NCBI GenBank assembly: GCA_018715645.1
Contig: DVLE01000009.1
Location: forward strand, 1-44,285
DNA: 44,285 nucleotides
Reading direction: 5' to 3'
DNA from: Candidatus Merdisoma merdipullorum
GTDB lineage: Bacteria; Bacillota; Clostridia; Lachnospirales; Lachnospiraceae
The translations under genes and the position numbers were made by a program. Shown here piece by piece: positions 17,241-25,227 of this stretch. Every line of letters starts with the position of its first letter. Position 1 is the first letter of the stretch. The notes beneath the pieces were generated by a model. That model saw only the letters and a list, made by a program, of their open reading frames with translations. It was not told the DNA's origin and ran no database searches.

Positions 17241-17987
17241 CTACTTCTTTCGCACCACGAAAAAGAGCCTCTCCGTCTCCTTCCGGGGCTCCCCTCCGGT
17301 CTCCGCGTCCAGAAGTTTCTCTACCTCAAAACCAGCCTCCCCAAGGAGTCCGAGTACTTTTTCCGTCTCATGCGCTCTCTGAAAATGAGTCTCCTCAAAA
17401 CGTCTGTACCGTCCGTCCTGTTCTCTGACGTAGAGCGTCAGATCATACTCGTTCAGCCTTTCCTGCGGATCATAATAGTTTTCCCAGATAAAGCTCCCTT
17501 CTTCCCGGTTCTCCGCTATCACGGAGTCGCCGAGAATCTCCTCATATTTATAAACGGTATTCAAATCAAAAAGGATGATCCCATCCGGATCCAGATAATT
17601 ATGCGCCAGACGGAACACCTGAAGCAGATCCGCTTCTTCGGTAATATAATTCAGGGAGTCGCAGACGCTGATGATGGCTCTCACGGTCCCATACAGTTCA
17701 AACTCCCGCATATCCTGCAGAAGATACAGAATGTCATGGCCGGAACTTCTTTTCTTGGCGTCCGCCAGCTCCAGCATTTCCTCGGAGGCGTCCACGCCGA
17801 TCATATCATAGCCTGCCGCGGCGAGAAGCTCCGTCATGCTGCCTGTCCCGCAGCCCAGATCAAGCACAAGCCCGCCGTCGATTCCGTATTCCCTTAGGCT
17901 CTCTACAATCCGCCCGCACCATTCCTCATAGGGAACGCCGTCCATAAACAGATCGTAGACTTCCGCAAAGCCGGTGTATGCGTCCAT
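17241..17987 (-). CDS. Class I SAM-dependent methyltransferase
   Basis: The 248-residue protein has SAM-binding motif I VLDLGCGTGSM (about 41-51), motif II MIGVDASEEML and a later DLNTVYKYEE segment. It begins with YTGFAEVYDLFMD, common to a family of small methyltransferases in Firmicutes whose substrate is undefined. No membrane segment or extra domain is present. It heads the run leading to hslO, nadE and the degV family gene. The upstream boundary is the crh terminator. The methyl acceptor cannot be told from sequence. Confidence 0.85.
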   Translation of the reverse strand: MDAYTGFAEVYDLFMDGVPYEEWCGRIVESLREYGIDGGLVLDLGCGTGSMTELLAAAGYDMIGVDASEEMLELADAKKRSSGHDILYLLQDMREFELYGTVRAIISVCDSLNYITEEADLLQVFRLAHNYLDPDGIILFDLNTVYKYEEILGDSVIAENREEGSFIWENYYDPQERLNEYDLTLYVREQDGRYRRFEETHFQRAHETEKVLGLLGEAGFEVEKLLDAETGGEPRKETERLFFVVRKK

Positions 17988-18027
17988 ACGTCTCTCCCCT
18001 TTTCTGTCTCATCATAGCAAATTTCCC

Positions 18028-18067
18028 ACAAAAATACAAGGACTGCCGCAGGCATTTGCGGCAGTCC
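18028..18067 (-). terminator. Terminator of the murB-rapZ-whiA-crh operon
   Basis: A perfect 11-bp stem (GGACTGCCGCA with TGCGGCAGTCC, 18040-18067, 6-base loop) is followed on the minus strand by TTGTATTTTT. It starts 6 bases after the crh stop codon. Confidence 0.88.
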
Positions 18068-18073
18068 CTATAT

Positions 18074-18328
18074 CTATTTGCTGCTCAAAAACTTTTCTAT
18101 ATTCGCAAGAGCTTCTTCCTCGTCCTCTCCGTTCGCAGAGACAGTCACCGTCTCGCCGGAATACAGGCCGAGCGTCATCATTCCCATGATGCTCTTGGCA
18201 TTCACCTTTTTGTTATCGCTTTCCACATAGATTTCGCTGCCATACTGACTTGCTACCTGTACCAGCAAGGCTACCGGTCTGGCCTCCAACCCATCTGGAA
18301 TTTGAATAGTAATCTCCTGCTTAATCAT
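18074..18328 (-). CDS. crh: Crh-like HPr paralogue (Glu15, Ser46)
   Basis: The 84-residue protein has the HPr fold, but the catalytic His15 of the PTS phosphocarrier is replaced by Glu (PDGLEARPV), so it cannot take part in PTS phosphotransfer. The regulatory Ser46 (AKSIMGMM) is kept. In Bacillus subtilis, Crh (Gln15, Ser46) is phosphorylated at Ser46 by HPr kinase and acts in catabolite control, and its gene follows whiA. Here too it follows whiA with an ATGA overlap. The call rests on the missing histidine and the synteny. It could also be a divergent HPr-domain protein with another role. Confidence 0.82.
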   Translation of the reverse strand: MIKQEITIQIPDGLEARPVALLVQVASQYGSEIYVESDNKKVNAKSIMGMMTLGLYSGETVTVSANGEDEEEALANIEKFLSSK

Positions 18329-19224
18329 AATATTCTCTCCTCCTTGTGATCCCTTAGCTCCTCTGCAATGAAACTCAGTTTTCTGAGTCTGTGGTTCACT
18401 CCTGATTTACCCACCTTCGGAGTCAAAAGCTCTCCCAACTCCTTCAGTGACATACCGGGCTGCTCCAGACGCAGCCTGGCGATCTCAGCCAGATTCTCAG
18501 GCAACTGTTCAAAGCCGATTGTCTTTTGAATATACTGTATATCCTCAATCTGCTTCACCGCTGCAGACACGGTCTTATTCAGGTTGGCAGTCTCGCAGTT
18601 CACCTGCCGGTTCACAGAATTCCGCATTTCCTTTAAAATACGGATATTTTCAAACTTCATCAGCCCCACATGTGCTTCCATTACATTCAGAATGTCTGCT
18701 ATTTGTGAACCTTCTTTGACATAGAGAATGTAGCTGTTTTTGCGAAGTGTGATCTTTGCCTCGACGCCGAAGCTTCCCAGCATTTCCAGAAGCTGTTCCG
18801 CCCTGGATGCCTCGCTGCACACGATCTCAAAATGATAGCCCTTTTCCGGATCACTGATGGAGCCGGAGGCCAGAAACGCACCCCGGATATAGCTTCGTCT
18901 GCAGCAAGGGTTCTGGATCAGCGCATGTCTGGCTGCTTCCAGGCCGGCATAAGACGTAACCTCAAAGCTTCTGCTTCCACGGGGATTTCTGTTCTGACGA
19001 ACCGACACGTTCATGTCTATATTAAATGTTTTTCTCAGCAATGTAAAGTATTTTCTTGCAACTGCCAGATTTTCCGTATGCATTCTTACACTTCTCCCGC
19101 CTTCTGTTCCCTCCTCCACATGAGTGCAGAAGTTCAGGATGGCAGAGATTTCCGCAAGCCGGCAATGTCTGGCAGAAGGAAGCTGACAGGACAGCTCCTT
19201 CTTAATCTCACTGGAAAATGACAT
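18325..19224 (-). CDS. whiA: DNA-binding protein WhiA
   Basis: The 299-residue WhiA family protein starts MSFSSEIKKELS. It has an N-terminal LAGLIDADG-like fold (segments RSYIRGAFLASGSISDP and GYHFEIVC, about 115-145) and a C-terminal helix-turn-helix (about 215-290, MSLKELGELL and VNHRLRKL). WhiA influences cell division and chromosome segregation in Firmicutes and sporulation in Streptomyces. The endonuclease active site is not expected to be functional in this family. The gene lies between rapZ and crh, as in Bacillus, but without yvcK. Confidence 0.95.
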   Translation of the reverse strand: MSFSSEIKKELSCQLPSARHCRLAEISAILNFCTHVEEGTEGGRSVRMHTENLAVARKYFTLLRKTFNIDMNVSVRQNRNPRGSRSFEVTSYAGLEAARHALIQNPCCRRSYIRGAFLASGSISDPEKGYHFEIVCSEASRAEQLLEMLGSFGVEAKITLRKNSYILYVKEGSQIADILNVMEAHVGLMKFENIRILKEMRNSVNRQVNCETANLNKTVSAAVKQIEDIQYIQKTIGFEQLPENLAEIARLRLEQPGMSLKELGELLTPKVGKSGVNHRLRKLSFIAEELRDHKEERIL

Positions 19225-19295
19225 CCGTCACCTCATCTTGTTTCTCAACTCTTTCCCTGCGCCGCGTTTTCAGCCTGTGCAGGGATTTCCAGTTA

Positions 19296-20174
19296 CTAAT
19301 GCGCTTTCACGAACGCATCCTTTTCAATATCGCGATGCTCTATCCTGACCGCGTAATCCGCGTTCTCCCTGAGACGCTCATACAGCTTATTCGCCAGAGT
19401 TACCGAGCGGTGCTTGCCGCCTGTGCAGCCGATGGAGATTACGAGCTGATTCTTTCCCTCCAGCACATAATTGGGAATCAGGAACTGAATCATATCGATC
19501 AGCTTGTCCAGGAAGCGGTGAGACACCTCAAAGCCCATGACAAATTCCTGAACCTCCCTGTCATTCCCGCTTAAGTTTTTCAGATCGTCATAATAGTACG
19601 GGTTCGGAAGGAATCTCACGTCAAACACCAGATCCGAATCATTGGGAATCCCATACTTGAAGCCAAAGGACAGGACCGTGATCACAAGATTCTTAAAGTC
19701 CTTATTCTGCACGAAGATTTTGTCAAGCTCCTGCTTCAGTTCTCTTGTGAGAAGGCTGCTCGTGTCGATAATGTAATCCGCCTGCTTTTTCAGGAACGAA
19801 AGACGCTCCCGCTCCTCCACAATTCCCTGGATGATGCGTCCTTCCTGAGCCAGCGGATGATTCCGCCTCGTCTCCTTGTACCGCTTTACAAGCACGTCGT
19901 CGGAAGCGTCCAGAAACAGAATCTCATATTTATATCCGGCCATGGTCAGGCCTTCCAGCGTGGAGGTAAGCTCATCAAGCGACTTCCCGCTGCGAATATC
20001 CAGCCCCAGGGCCACCTTGGAAATCTCACTGGTACTGGAATAGATCAGCTCCGAAAATTTGCTGATCAGCGAAATAGGAAGATTATCCACGCAGAAATAC
20101 CCTGCATCCTCCAGTATCCGCAGAGAAGTTCCTCTGCCCGCCCCCGACATTCCTGTCACTATCACAAATCTCAT
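19296..20174 (-). CDS. rapZ: RapZ/YvcJ-family nucleotide-binding protein with atypical P-loop
   Basis: The 292-residue protein is a RapZ/YvcJ homologue. It shows VDNLPISL and the Walker-B-like FLDASDDVLVKRYKETRR, and in the C-terminal domain GCTGGKHRSV, the site associated with RNA or metabolite binding in E. coli RapZ. The P-loop reads GMSGAGRGTS (residues 8-17): the invariant Lys is Arg14 and the next Ser/Thr is Gly15, so ATP/GTP binding may be weakened. In Bacillus the protein has GTP/ATPase activity linked to competence; in E. coli it guides decay of the glmZ small RNA. The gene is in operon with murB (gap 20) and whiA (gap 71). Confidence 0.92.
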   Translation of the reverse strand: MRFVIVTGMSGAGRGTSLRILEDAGYFCVDNLPISLISKFSELIYSSTSEISKVALGLDIRSGKSLDELTSTLEGLTMAGYKYEILFLDASDDVLVKRYKETRRNHPLAQEGRIIQGIVEERERLSFLKKQADYIIDTSSLLTRELKQELDKIFVQNKDFKNLVITVLSFGFKYGIPNDSDLVFDVRFLPNPYYYDDLKNLSGNDREVQEFVMGFEVSHRFLDKLIDMIQFLIPNYVLEGKNQLVISIGCTGGKHRSVTLANKLYERLRENADYAVRIEHRDIEKDAFVKAH

Positions 20175-20194
20175 TCGTTTTCTCCCTGTTGCTT

Positions 20195-21154
20195 TTACCG
20201 CTGTGTCTGTTCCGTCTCTTTTTTCTCCTGGAAAGCCGCGTCCGGAAATCCCAGCGTCTTTACCTCCATCTCCAGCTCCACGCCGAACTGGCGCCGTACC
20301 TCTGCCTGGATATGAGCGATAAGTCCCAGCACGTCTTCCGCCGTAGCTTCCCCGGTATTGATCACAAAGCCGCAGTGTTTTTCCGAAACCTGCGCTCCGC
20401 CCACGCGGTATCCCCGCAGCCCCGCGTCCATGATCAGCTTTCCGGCAAAATGTCCCTCCGGCCGCTTGAACGTACTGCCGGCGCTGGCATATTCCAGCGG
20501 CTGCTTTTCAGTACGCGCCGTCCGAAGCTCCTTCATCCTTGCCTCGATAGCCGCCTGTTCGCCCTCCTTAAGCTCCAGAAGCGCGCTTAACACCACGTAG
20601 CCCTTTCGGGCGATCACGCTGGTCCGGTAGCCAAGCTCCAGTTCTTCCCGCCTCAGCCGGAGAAGCTTCCCTTCCCGGTCCATGACGACAGCTTCCTTCA
20701 CCACGTCCTTCATCTCTCCGCCGTAGGCCCCGGCATTCATCACCAGCGCCCCTCCCAGAGTCCCCGGAATGCCGGAAGCAAATTCCAGCCCCGTAAGCCC
20801 CTCCTTCGCCGCCAGATGCGCAGCCCGCGCCAGCAAAACTCCGGCTTCAAGCTCCATAAGGCAGCCCTCTATGCGTACAGACTCCAGATTGTGAAAAAGC
20901 TGGATGACAACGCCTTCATATCCGGCGTCGCTTACCAGTACATTGCTTCCATTTCCCAGGATGTACCAGGGAATCCCGGCCTCCCTGCAGGCCGCAATCG
21001 TCTCCGCAAGCTGGGGCGCCGAACCCGGAAGGCAGAAGAATCTGGCCGGCCCCCCGATCCGGAAGGTCGTATGCTTCTTCATAGGTTCATCACGGAGCAC
21101 GCCTTTTGCTCCATTTATCTCACATAAGGTCCTGTAAAGTATCTCATTACTCAT
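20195..21154 (-). CDS. murB: UDP-N-acetylenolpyruvoylglucosamine reductase MurB
   Basis: This 319-residue FAD enzyme reduces UDP-GlcNAc-enolpyruvate to UDP-MurNAc with NADPH in the cytosolic phase of peptidoglycan synthesis. FAD-binding marks are KKHTTFRIGGPA and ILGNGSNVLVSD; GIPGTLGGALVMNAGAYGG follows, then the catalytic Ser in AGSTFKRPEG and a C-terminal Glu. It lacks the long insertion of type I enzymes and so fits type II. It is the first gene of the murB-rapZ-whiA-crh operon, with a good promoter about 85 bases upstream. Confidence 0.95.
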   Translation of the reverse strand: MSNEILYRTLCEINGAKGVLRDEPMKKHTTFRIGGPARFFCLPGSAPQLAETIAACREAGIPWYILGNGSNVLVSDAGYEGVVIQLFHNLESVRIEGCLMELEAGVLLARAAHLAAKEGLTGLEFASGIPGTLGGALVMNAGAYGGEMKDVVKEAVVMDREGKLLRLRREELELGYRTSVIARKGYVVLSALLELKEGEQAAIEARMKELRTARTEKQPLEYASAGSTFKRPEGHFAGKLIMDAGLRGYRVGGAQVSEKHCGFVINTGEATAEDVLGLIAHIQAEVRRQFGVELEMEVKTLGFPDAAFQEKKETEQTQR

Positions 21155-21236
21155 ATTTTATACGGTATCCTGTCATTTCATTTATTCATAATCACGCCTG
21201 AATCATATGCTGTGCCTCATCCCGGCGTTACATTAC

Positions 21237-21265
21237 ATTATATGCAAAATTTTTGATTTACACAA
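21237..21265 (-). promoter_or_regulatory. Promoter of the murB operon
   Basis: TTGTGT (21260-21265) and TATAAT (21237-21242) on the minus strand, spacer 17. It lies between the flavin reductase terminator and murB, about 80 bases before the start codon. Confidence 0.68.
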
Positions 21266-21275
21266 CCCCCAGCAG

Positions 21276-21319
21276 AAAGGATGCCGCTCATTCTTAAAAC
21301 CGAATGAGCGGCATCCTTT
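21276..21319 (-). terminator. Hairpin at the end of the flavin reductase gene
   Basis: A perfect 17-bp stem (21276-21292 with 21303-21319) encloses a 10-base loop. It overlaps the flavin reductase stop codon. The arms end in AAA/TTT, so T-runs are short in both directions. It probably ends the catabolic operon and insulates murB. Confidence 0.78.
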
Positions 21320-21815
21320 ATCTGTGAATACTTTCCAGTCTCTTATACCCTTCCCAGGCATAAAGCTGGTTCAGTTCTTCCCTGCAGTGTACTGCCACGA
21401 TCCTGGCAAGAAAGAGATTGTGATCCGAAGCGTCCGTGACGCTTTCCAGCCTGCATTCCATCGCCACCTTCGCCCGTTCCACCAGCGGCGCCGTGATAAG
21501 CTTGGGCTCTCTTAACTCGATTCCAAACTGCTCCGTCTTGTCAACCTTACGTCCGGAACAGGTACCGCAGGCATAGGCGGCATCCCTCAGGCTTTCATCC
21601 ACTAGGCTCAGTCCGAATTCCCCGTCCTGGGCAATCAGCTCTCCCGACAGCCCCTTTTTGCTCAGGCATACGGCGACCAGCGGCGGATGATTGGAGGCGA
21701 ACGTCCACCAGGACACGGCTGTCAGATTGGTTTTTCCCTCCGGCGTTCGTACGGATACCAGGCCGAAGGGAGCTGGCGAGGCAAGCCTTTGCACCGCCCC
21801 GATATTGATTTCCAT
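21318..21815 (-). CDS. Flavin reductase family protein (FMN-binding split barrel)
   Basis: The 165-residue protein has the flavoredoxin/flavin-reductase pattern: N-terminal SPAPFGLVSV, central NHPPLVAVCLSKKG for flavin phosphate contacts and AMECRLESV near the C-terminus. Such proteins reduce FMN with NAD(P)H or act as small electron carriers. A cysteine pair at about residues 91 and 94 (CGTC) could be redox active. It lies 16 bases after the FGGY kinase as the last gene of the minus-strand catabolic operon. Its role in that pathway is not obvious; it may supply reduced flavin to an oxidoreductase. Confidence 0.82.
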   Translation of the reverse strand: MEINIGAVQRLASPAPFGLVSVRTPEGKTNLTAVSWWTFASNHPPLVAVCLSKKGLSGELIAQDGEFGLSLVDESLRDAAYACGTCSGRKVDKTEQFGIELREPKLITAPLVERAKVAMECRLESVTDASDHNLFLARIVAVHCREELNQLYAWEGYKRLESIHR

Positions 21816-21831
21816 ATTCCTCTTTCTCCTT

Positions 21832-23364
21832 TCAAGGCTCCTCCGCGTCCAGCTCGTACAGCTCCGTCAGAGAAGTAAATAATTTGCGCCACTTTTTATA
21901 TTGCTTTTTGTACGTCTCATGCCGTTCCATATCCGGTTCAAAGGTTTTCCGCAGAGAAACCATACTGTCTACGGCCGCCTGTACGCTCTCAAATACTCCG
22001 ATACCGTAGCCGGCCAGGATGGCTGCGCCCAGGCACGCGGTGTCCTGAGCCGAGTAGGTGACATTCAGGGGCTTTCCGGTAATATCCGCCTTGATCTGAT
22101 TCCAGAGATCGGCTTTGGCGCCGCCTCCCATCGTCCGTATCTGCTTTACCTCAAGGCCCATGGAATCTACAGCCTCCAGATTCCGGCAGATGATGTATCC
22201 CAGGCTTTCCATGATGCTTCTGATAAAATGTGCTTTCTTATGTTTCAGCGTCATTCCGTAAAATACTGCTTTGGCATTCAGATTCACGTCCGGAGCCATA
22301 GAACCCTGCAGATGCGGCAGCATGAGAAGGCCGTCGCTTCCAGGCGGAATCTGCTCCGCCTCCTTATCCATAAGATAATAGGAATCCACGCCGGTCATTT
22401 CCTGCATATGAAGCTCCTCCTGGCAGAAATTATCCCGGAACCTTCTCAGGCACATGCCTCCTGTGGTGAACGTGTGCATCATATAAGTATCCGGAACCGC
22501 AAAATAATGCACCGGCATCTGGCGATTCGGATCATAGGTCAGTTTTTCCGTAGGCACACAGATGGCAAGGGCCGCCCCGATATTCTCCGAGAATATGCCT
22601 GGCCGGATATTTCCGACTCCGATGGCGCCGGCCGCCTGATCGAGACATCCTGTGCAAACCCTGGCTTCCGGAGAAATCTGAAGAAATTCTGCCATTTCCG
22701 GAAGGATCGTCCCGACCACTTCGCCCGATTCGCGAATCTCCGGCAGCCAACTCTCCTCCACTCCCAGGAAGTCCAGCATTTCCGGCCAGTATTTCTTTGT
22801 CCGGATGTCCCAGTATTCCGTAGAGGTCAAAAGAGAACCTTCCGCCACGAATTTACCTGTAAGCAGATAGATGACATAATCCTCCAGCAGCAGGATATGC
22901 CGCACTTTTTTCCAGAGTTCCGGCTCGTTTTCTCTCACCCAGAGAAGCTTCGCTGCAGGCCAGCAGGCTTCAAAGCTGACCTGTCCCGTAACCTGATAGC
23001 ATAACTCGTCTCCAAAGCGTTCCCGCAGACGTTCCGCTTCCTTATCGGCCCGGTTGTCCATCCAGACGATGGCGTCCCGCAAAGCATTCCCGTTCTCATC
23101 CAGGAAGCAAAGCGTCTCTCCCTGTACGGAGAAGCCCACAGCCTTTACCTGGCGGGTATCCACCGTACCTTTCGCTGCGATCTGTTCCATGCCCTTCCGG
23201 AGCGCTTCCATATAGATTCCACATGGAGCCTCCACAAAGTTTACCTTGGGCGTCAGCAGACTGTATTCGACCACAGCGTCCGCCTTTTTCCTGCCCTGAT
23301 AGTCAAAGACCGCCGTCTTCATGGATGTGGTGCCGATGTCAATACCAAGAATGTATTCTTCCAT
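21832..23364 (-). CDS. FGGY-family carbohydrate kinase (xylulokinase-like)
   Basis: The 510-residue kinase has the actin-like ATPase fold of the FGGY family. The N-terminal phosphate motif is GIDIGTTSMKTAVFD, the signature region includes QGETLCFLDENG and IVWMDNRADKEA, and the catalytic Asp is in GCLDQAAGAIG. The C-terminal adenosine motif is MGGGAKADLWNQIKADI. Family members phosphorylate sugars or polyols such as xylulose, gluconate, glycerol or erythritol; overall it looks closest to xylulokinases, but the substrate is not fixed. The neighbouring GlpA/GlpB-like oxidoreductases and DeoR repressor suggest a polyol or ketose whose phosphate is then oxidised. Gap to the cupin gene is 13 bases. 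Confidence 0.87.
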   Translation of the reverse strand: MEEYILGIDIGTTSMKTAVFDYQGRKKADAVVEYSLLTPKVNFVEAPCGIYMEALRKGMEQIAAKGTVDTRQVKAVGFSVQGETLCFLDENGNALRDAIVWMDNRADKEAERLRERFGDELCYQVTGQVSFEACWPAAKLLWVRENEPELWKKVRHILLLEDYVIYLLTGKFVAEGSLLTSTEYWDIRTKKYWPEMLDFLGVEESWLPEIRESGEVVGTILPEMAEFLQISPEARVCTGCLDQAAGAIGVGNIRPGIFSENIGAALAICVPTEKLTYDPNRQMPVHYFAVPDTYMMHTFTTGGMCLRRFRDNFCQEELHMQEMTGVDSYYLMDKEAEQIPPGSDGLLMLPHLQGSMAPDVNLNAKAVFYGMTLKHKKAHFIRSIMESLGYIICRNLEAVDSMGLEVKQIRTMGGGAKADLWNQIKADITGKPLNVTYSAQDTACLGAAILAGYGIGVFESVQAAVDSMVSLRKTFEPDMERHETYKKQYKKWRKLFTSLTELYELDAEEP

Positions 23365-23377
23365 ACTCTAACTCCCC

Positions 23378-23716
23378 TCACTGGTGGGGCGCGCAGGACC
23401 AGGTAAGAATCGCCTTTGTATCGCCGATATTGTAAAGCTTATGATCCTTTCCCTCCGGCACAAGCATGGCGTCCCCGGCTGTCAGACGGTAGTACCTGTC
23501 ATCCTGAGACACGTAGCAGAGTACCTCTCCCTGCACGCAGTAGAATACCTCATGCGCCTCCTTATGGCCCGGATCCACAGCTCCGACGCCTCCGGGTGGC
23601 AGCTCGGACATTCCGAAGGTGATTTTTTCCGTCTTATAATATTCCCGGCAGACCTCCTGGTCTTCCATCCATATTTTCGTACTGTTTTTTGAAGTAACCG
23701 TAGCATCCATACGCAT
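23378..23716 (-). CDS. Single-domain cupin protein
   Basis: The 112-residue protein is a small beta-barrel cupin with the two motifs GHKEAHEVFYCVQGE and VPEGKDHKLYN. Histidines and a glutamate suitable for metal binding are present in the first (H, H, E) and a histidine in the second. Such proteins include sugar-phosphate isomerases, lyases and binding proteins. AGGAGG precedes the ATG. Sitting between the TIM-barrel gene and the sugar kinase, it is likely an isomerase or sensor for the same substrate, but no specific activity can be assigned. Confidence 0.8.
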   Translation of the reverse strand: MRMDATVTSKNSTKIWMEDQEVCREYYKTEKITFGMSELPPGGVGAVDPGHKEAHEVFYCVQGEVLCYVSQDDRYYRLTAGDAMLVPEGKDHKLYNIGDTKAILTWSCAPHQ

Positions 23717-23765
23717 TTTCCTCCTGATATGTACCCATGCTTCACAAGGGCGTCCGACTTTCTCT

Positions 23766-24437
23766 TTATTTCAGCCCGTCCATAATTCTCAGCACTTCCT
23801 CCAGATTCTTGCGGAAGCCGCCGTCCTTCACAAAATTCTCTGTAAACAGAGCGGAACCCATGGTAAAGGCCCAGGGATTGATCCTGTTGATAAACTCCAA
23901 CCGCTCCGGGCTGTTGATGCTGCCTGCTATCACCACCGGCTTGTCAATCGCCTTACAGTACGCTTCTGCCAGTCCTGCTCCGTCCTGATGACGGAATGCC
24001 AGAAGATCGATGCCGTCCACGCCTCTGTCCAGCAATCCTTTCGCATCGGCAATGATCTCGTCAAAGCTTCCCTCCAGAATGCTGGGGCTGCCCGACACCT
24101 GACCGCAGAAAGGCAGGAATTTGATCTCCTGAGTAGCCAGATATTCAAATACCGACTGGTGGTAAACCGTTCCCATAAGATAATCATAGCCCAGTTCCAC
24201 CGCCAGCTTGGCGCCTCTCATACACTCCTCCTCCGAGTATGAGACAACCTCAAGGAACGTGGTCTTTCCGGCTGCTTTCATCGCGTCCAGGATTCTTTCC
24301 ATCTCCTCTTTTGGCACTCCTACGTCCTTAAAGCCCCAAAACTGGATCGGAAGATCCTTGCATTCTTCAAATACTTCCCGTGCGTTTTCCACTGTCTTGT
24401 CGTTGTGCGTCAGCATAATAATAATCTTGGAATCCAT
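23766..24437 (-). CDS. TIM-barrel protein of unknown specificity
   Basis: The 223-residue protein has alternating beta-alpha units ending in a phosphate-site-like pattern PVVIAGSIN and WAFTMGSALF, as in ribulose-phosphate-binding and HisA/HisF-like barrels. The N-terminal strand reads IIIMLTHNDKT. I do not recognise a characterised family. Its length and the two Gly-rich C-terminal loops suggest a phosphorylated ligand. It is transcribed between livF (gap 46) and the cupin gene (gap 49). A role as an aldolase, epimerase or regulator in the sugar pathway is inferred from context only. Confidence 0.7.
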   Translation of the reverse strand: MDSKIIIMLTHNDKTVENAREVFEECKDLPIQFWGFKDVGVPKEEMERILDAMKAAGKTTFLEVVSYSEEECMRGAKLAVELGYDYLMGTVYHQSVFEYLATQEIKFLPFCGQVSGSPSILEGSFDEIIADAKGLLDRGVDGIDLLAFRHQDGAGLAEAYCKAIDKPVVIAGSINSPERLEFINRINPWAFTMGSALFTENFVKDGGFRKNLEEVLRIMDGLK

Positions 24438-24483
24438 AATAATCTCTCCTTTTCAGCAATGATTTTCAGTCTGTCTTATTTCA

Positions 24484-25227
24484 TCAGCCCAGATATGCCT
24501 GAACAATATTGTCGTTCCCCTTCATATCTTCCGCCGTTCCTTCGTAAGCCACATTCCCAGTCTCCAGTACATAACAGTAGGAAGAGACGTCCATCGCCAT
24601 CATGGCGTTTTGTTCCACAAGCATAATGGTCTGCCCGTTCCTGGCGATTTCCTGAATCGTATCGAAGATTTCCAGCACAAGCTTCGGAGCGATGCCCATG
24701 GAGGGTTCGTCCAGCAAAAGCAAATCTCCTCCTGTGATCAGCGCTCTGGCGATAGCCAGCATCTGCTGCTCTCCTCCGGAAAGCGTTCCTCCCTGCTGCC
24801 CGATTCTCTCCTTCAGTCTGGGGAACAGACTGAACACATACTCCCTTCGTTCCTCAAACCGCTTTTTATCCTTACTCTCATACAGATACGCCGCCACCCG
24901 CAGGTTTTCCCCGACTGTCAGCGTCGGAAAGATGTGACGGCCCTCCGGCACATGAACCATTCCCATTTCCGTGATCTTATGGGAAGGCATTCCGAGGATA
25001 TTTTTCCCCTTAAATTCCGCGCTTCCGCTCTTTGCACGCAGCACTCCCGTCAAAGCATTCAGCGTCGTCGTCTTCCCGGCCCCGTTGGCTCCCAGAATCG
25101 ACACAATTTCCCCGTTGTACACTTCAAAGGAGACGCCTTTCAGGGCTGCGATTTTCCCATAAGAGACATTCAGATCGGTAACCTTCAGAATGGGATCTTT
25201 TCTGTTCTCTCTATCACCCATGCTCAT
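24484..25227 (-). CDS. livF: Branched-chain-type ABC transporter ATP-binding protein LivF
   Basis: This 247-residue ATPase has Walker A GANGAGKTTT, signature LSGGEQQML, Walker B LLLLDEPSMGIAP and a switch histidine region MLVEQNAM. The VPEGRHIFPTLTVGENL segment is typical of LivF. It is the second ATPase of a Liv/HAAT importer, working at the cytoplasmic face with LivG and the permease. The ATG overlaps the livG stop (ATGA); a second ATG two codons later is also possible. Liv-type importers carry amino acids, amides, urea or other small solutes, and in this neighbourhood the substrate need not be an amino acid. Confidence 0.9.
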   Translation of the reverse strand: MSMGDRENRKDPILKVTDLNVSYGKIAALKGVSFEVYNGEIVSILGANGAGKTTTLNALTGVLRAKSGSAEFKGKNILGMPSHKITEMGMVHVPEGRHIFPTLTVGENLRVAAYLYESKDKKRFEERREYVFSLFPRLKERIGQQGGTLSGGEQQMLAIARALITGGDLLLLDEPSMGIAPKLVLEIFDTIQEIARNGQTIMLVEQNAMMAMDVSSYCYVLETGNVAYEGTAEDMKGNDNIVQAYLG

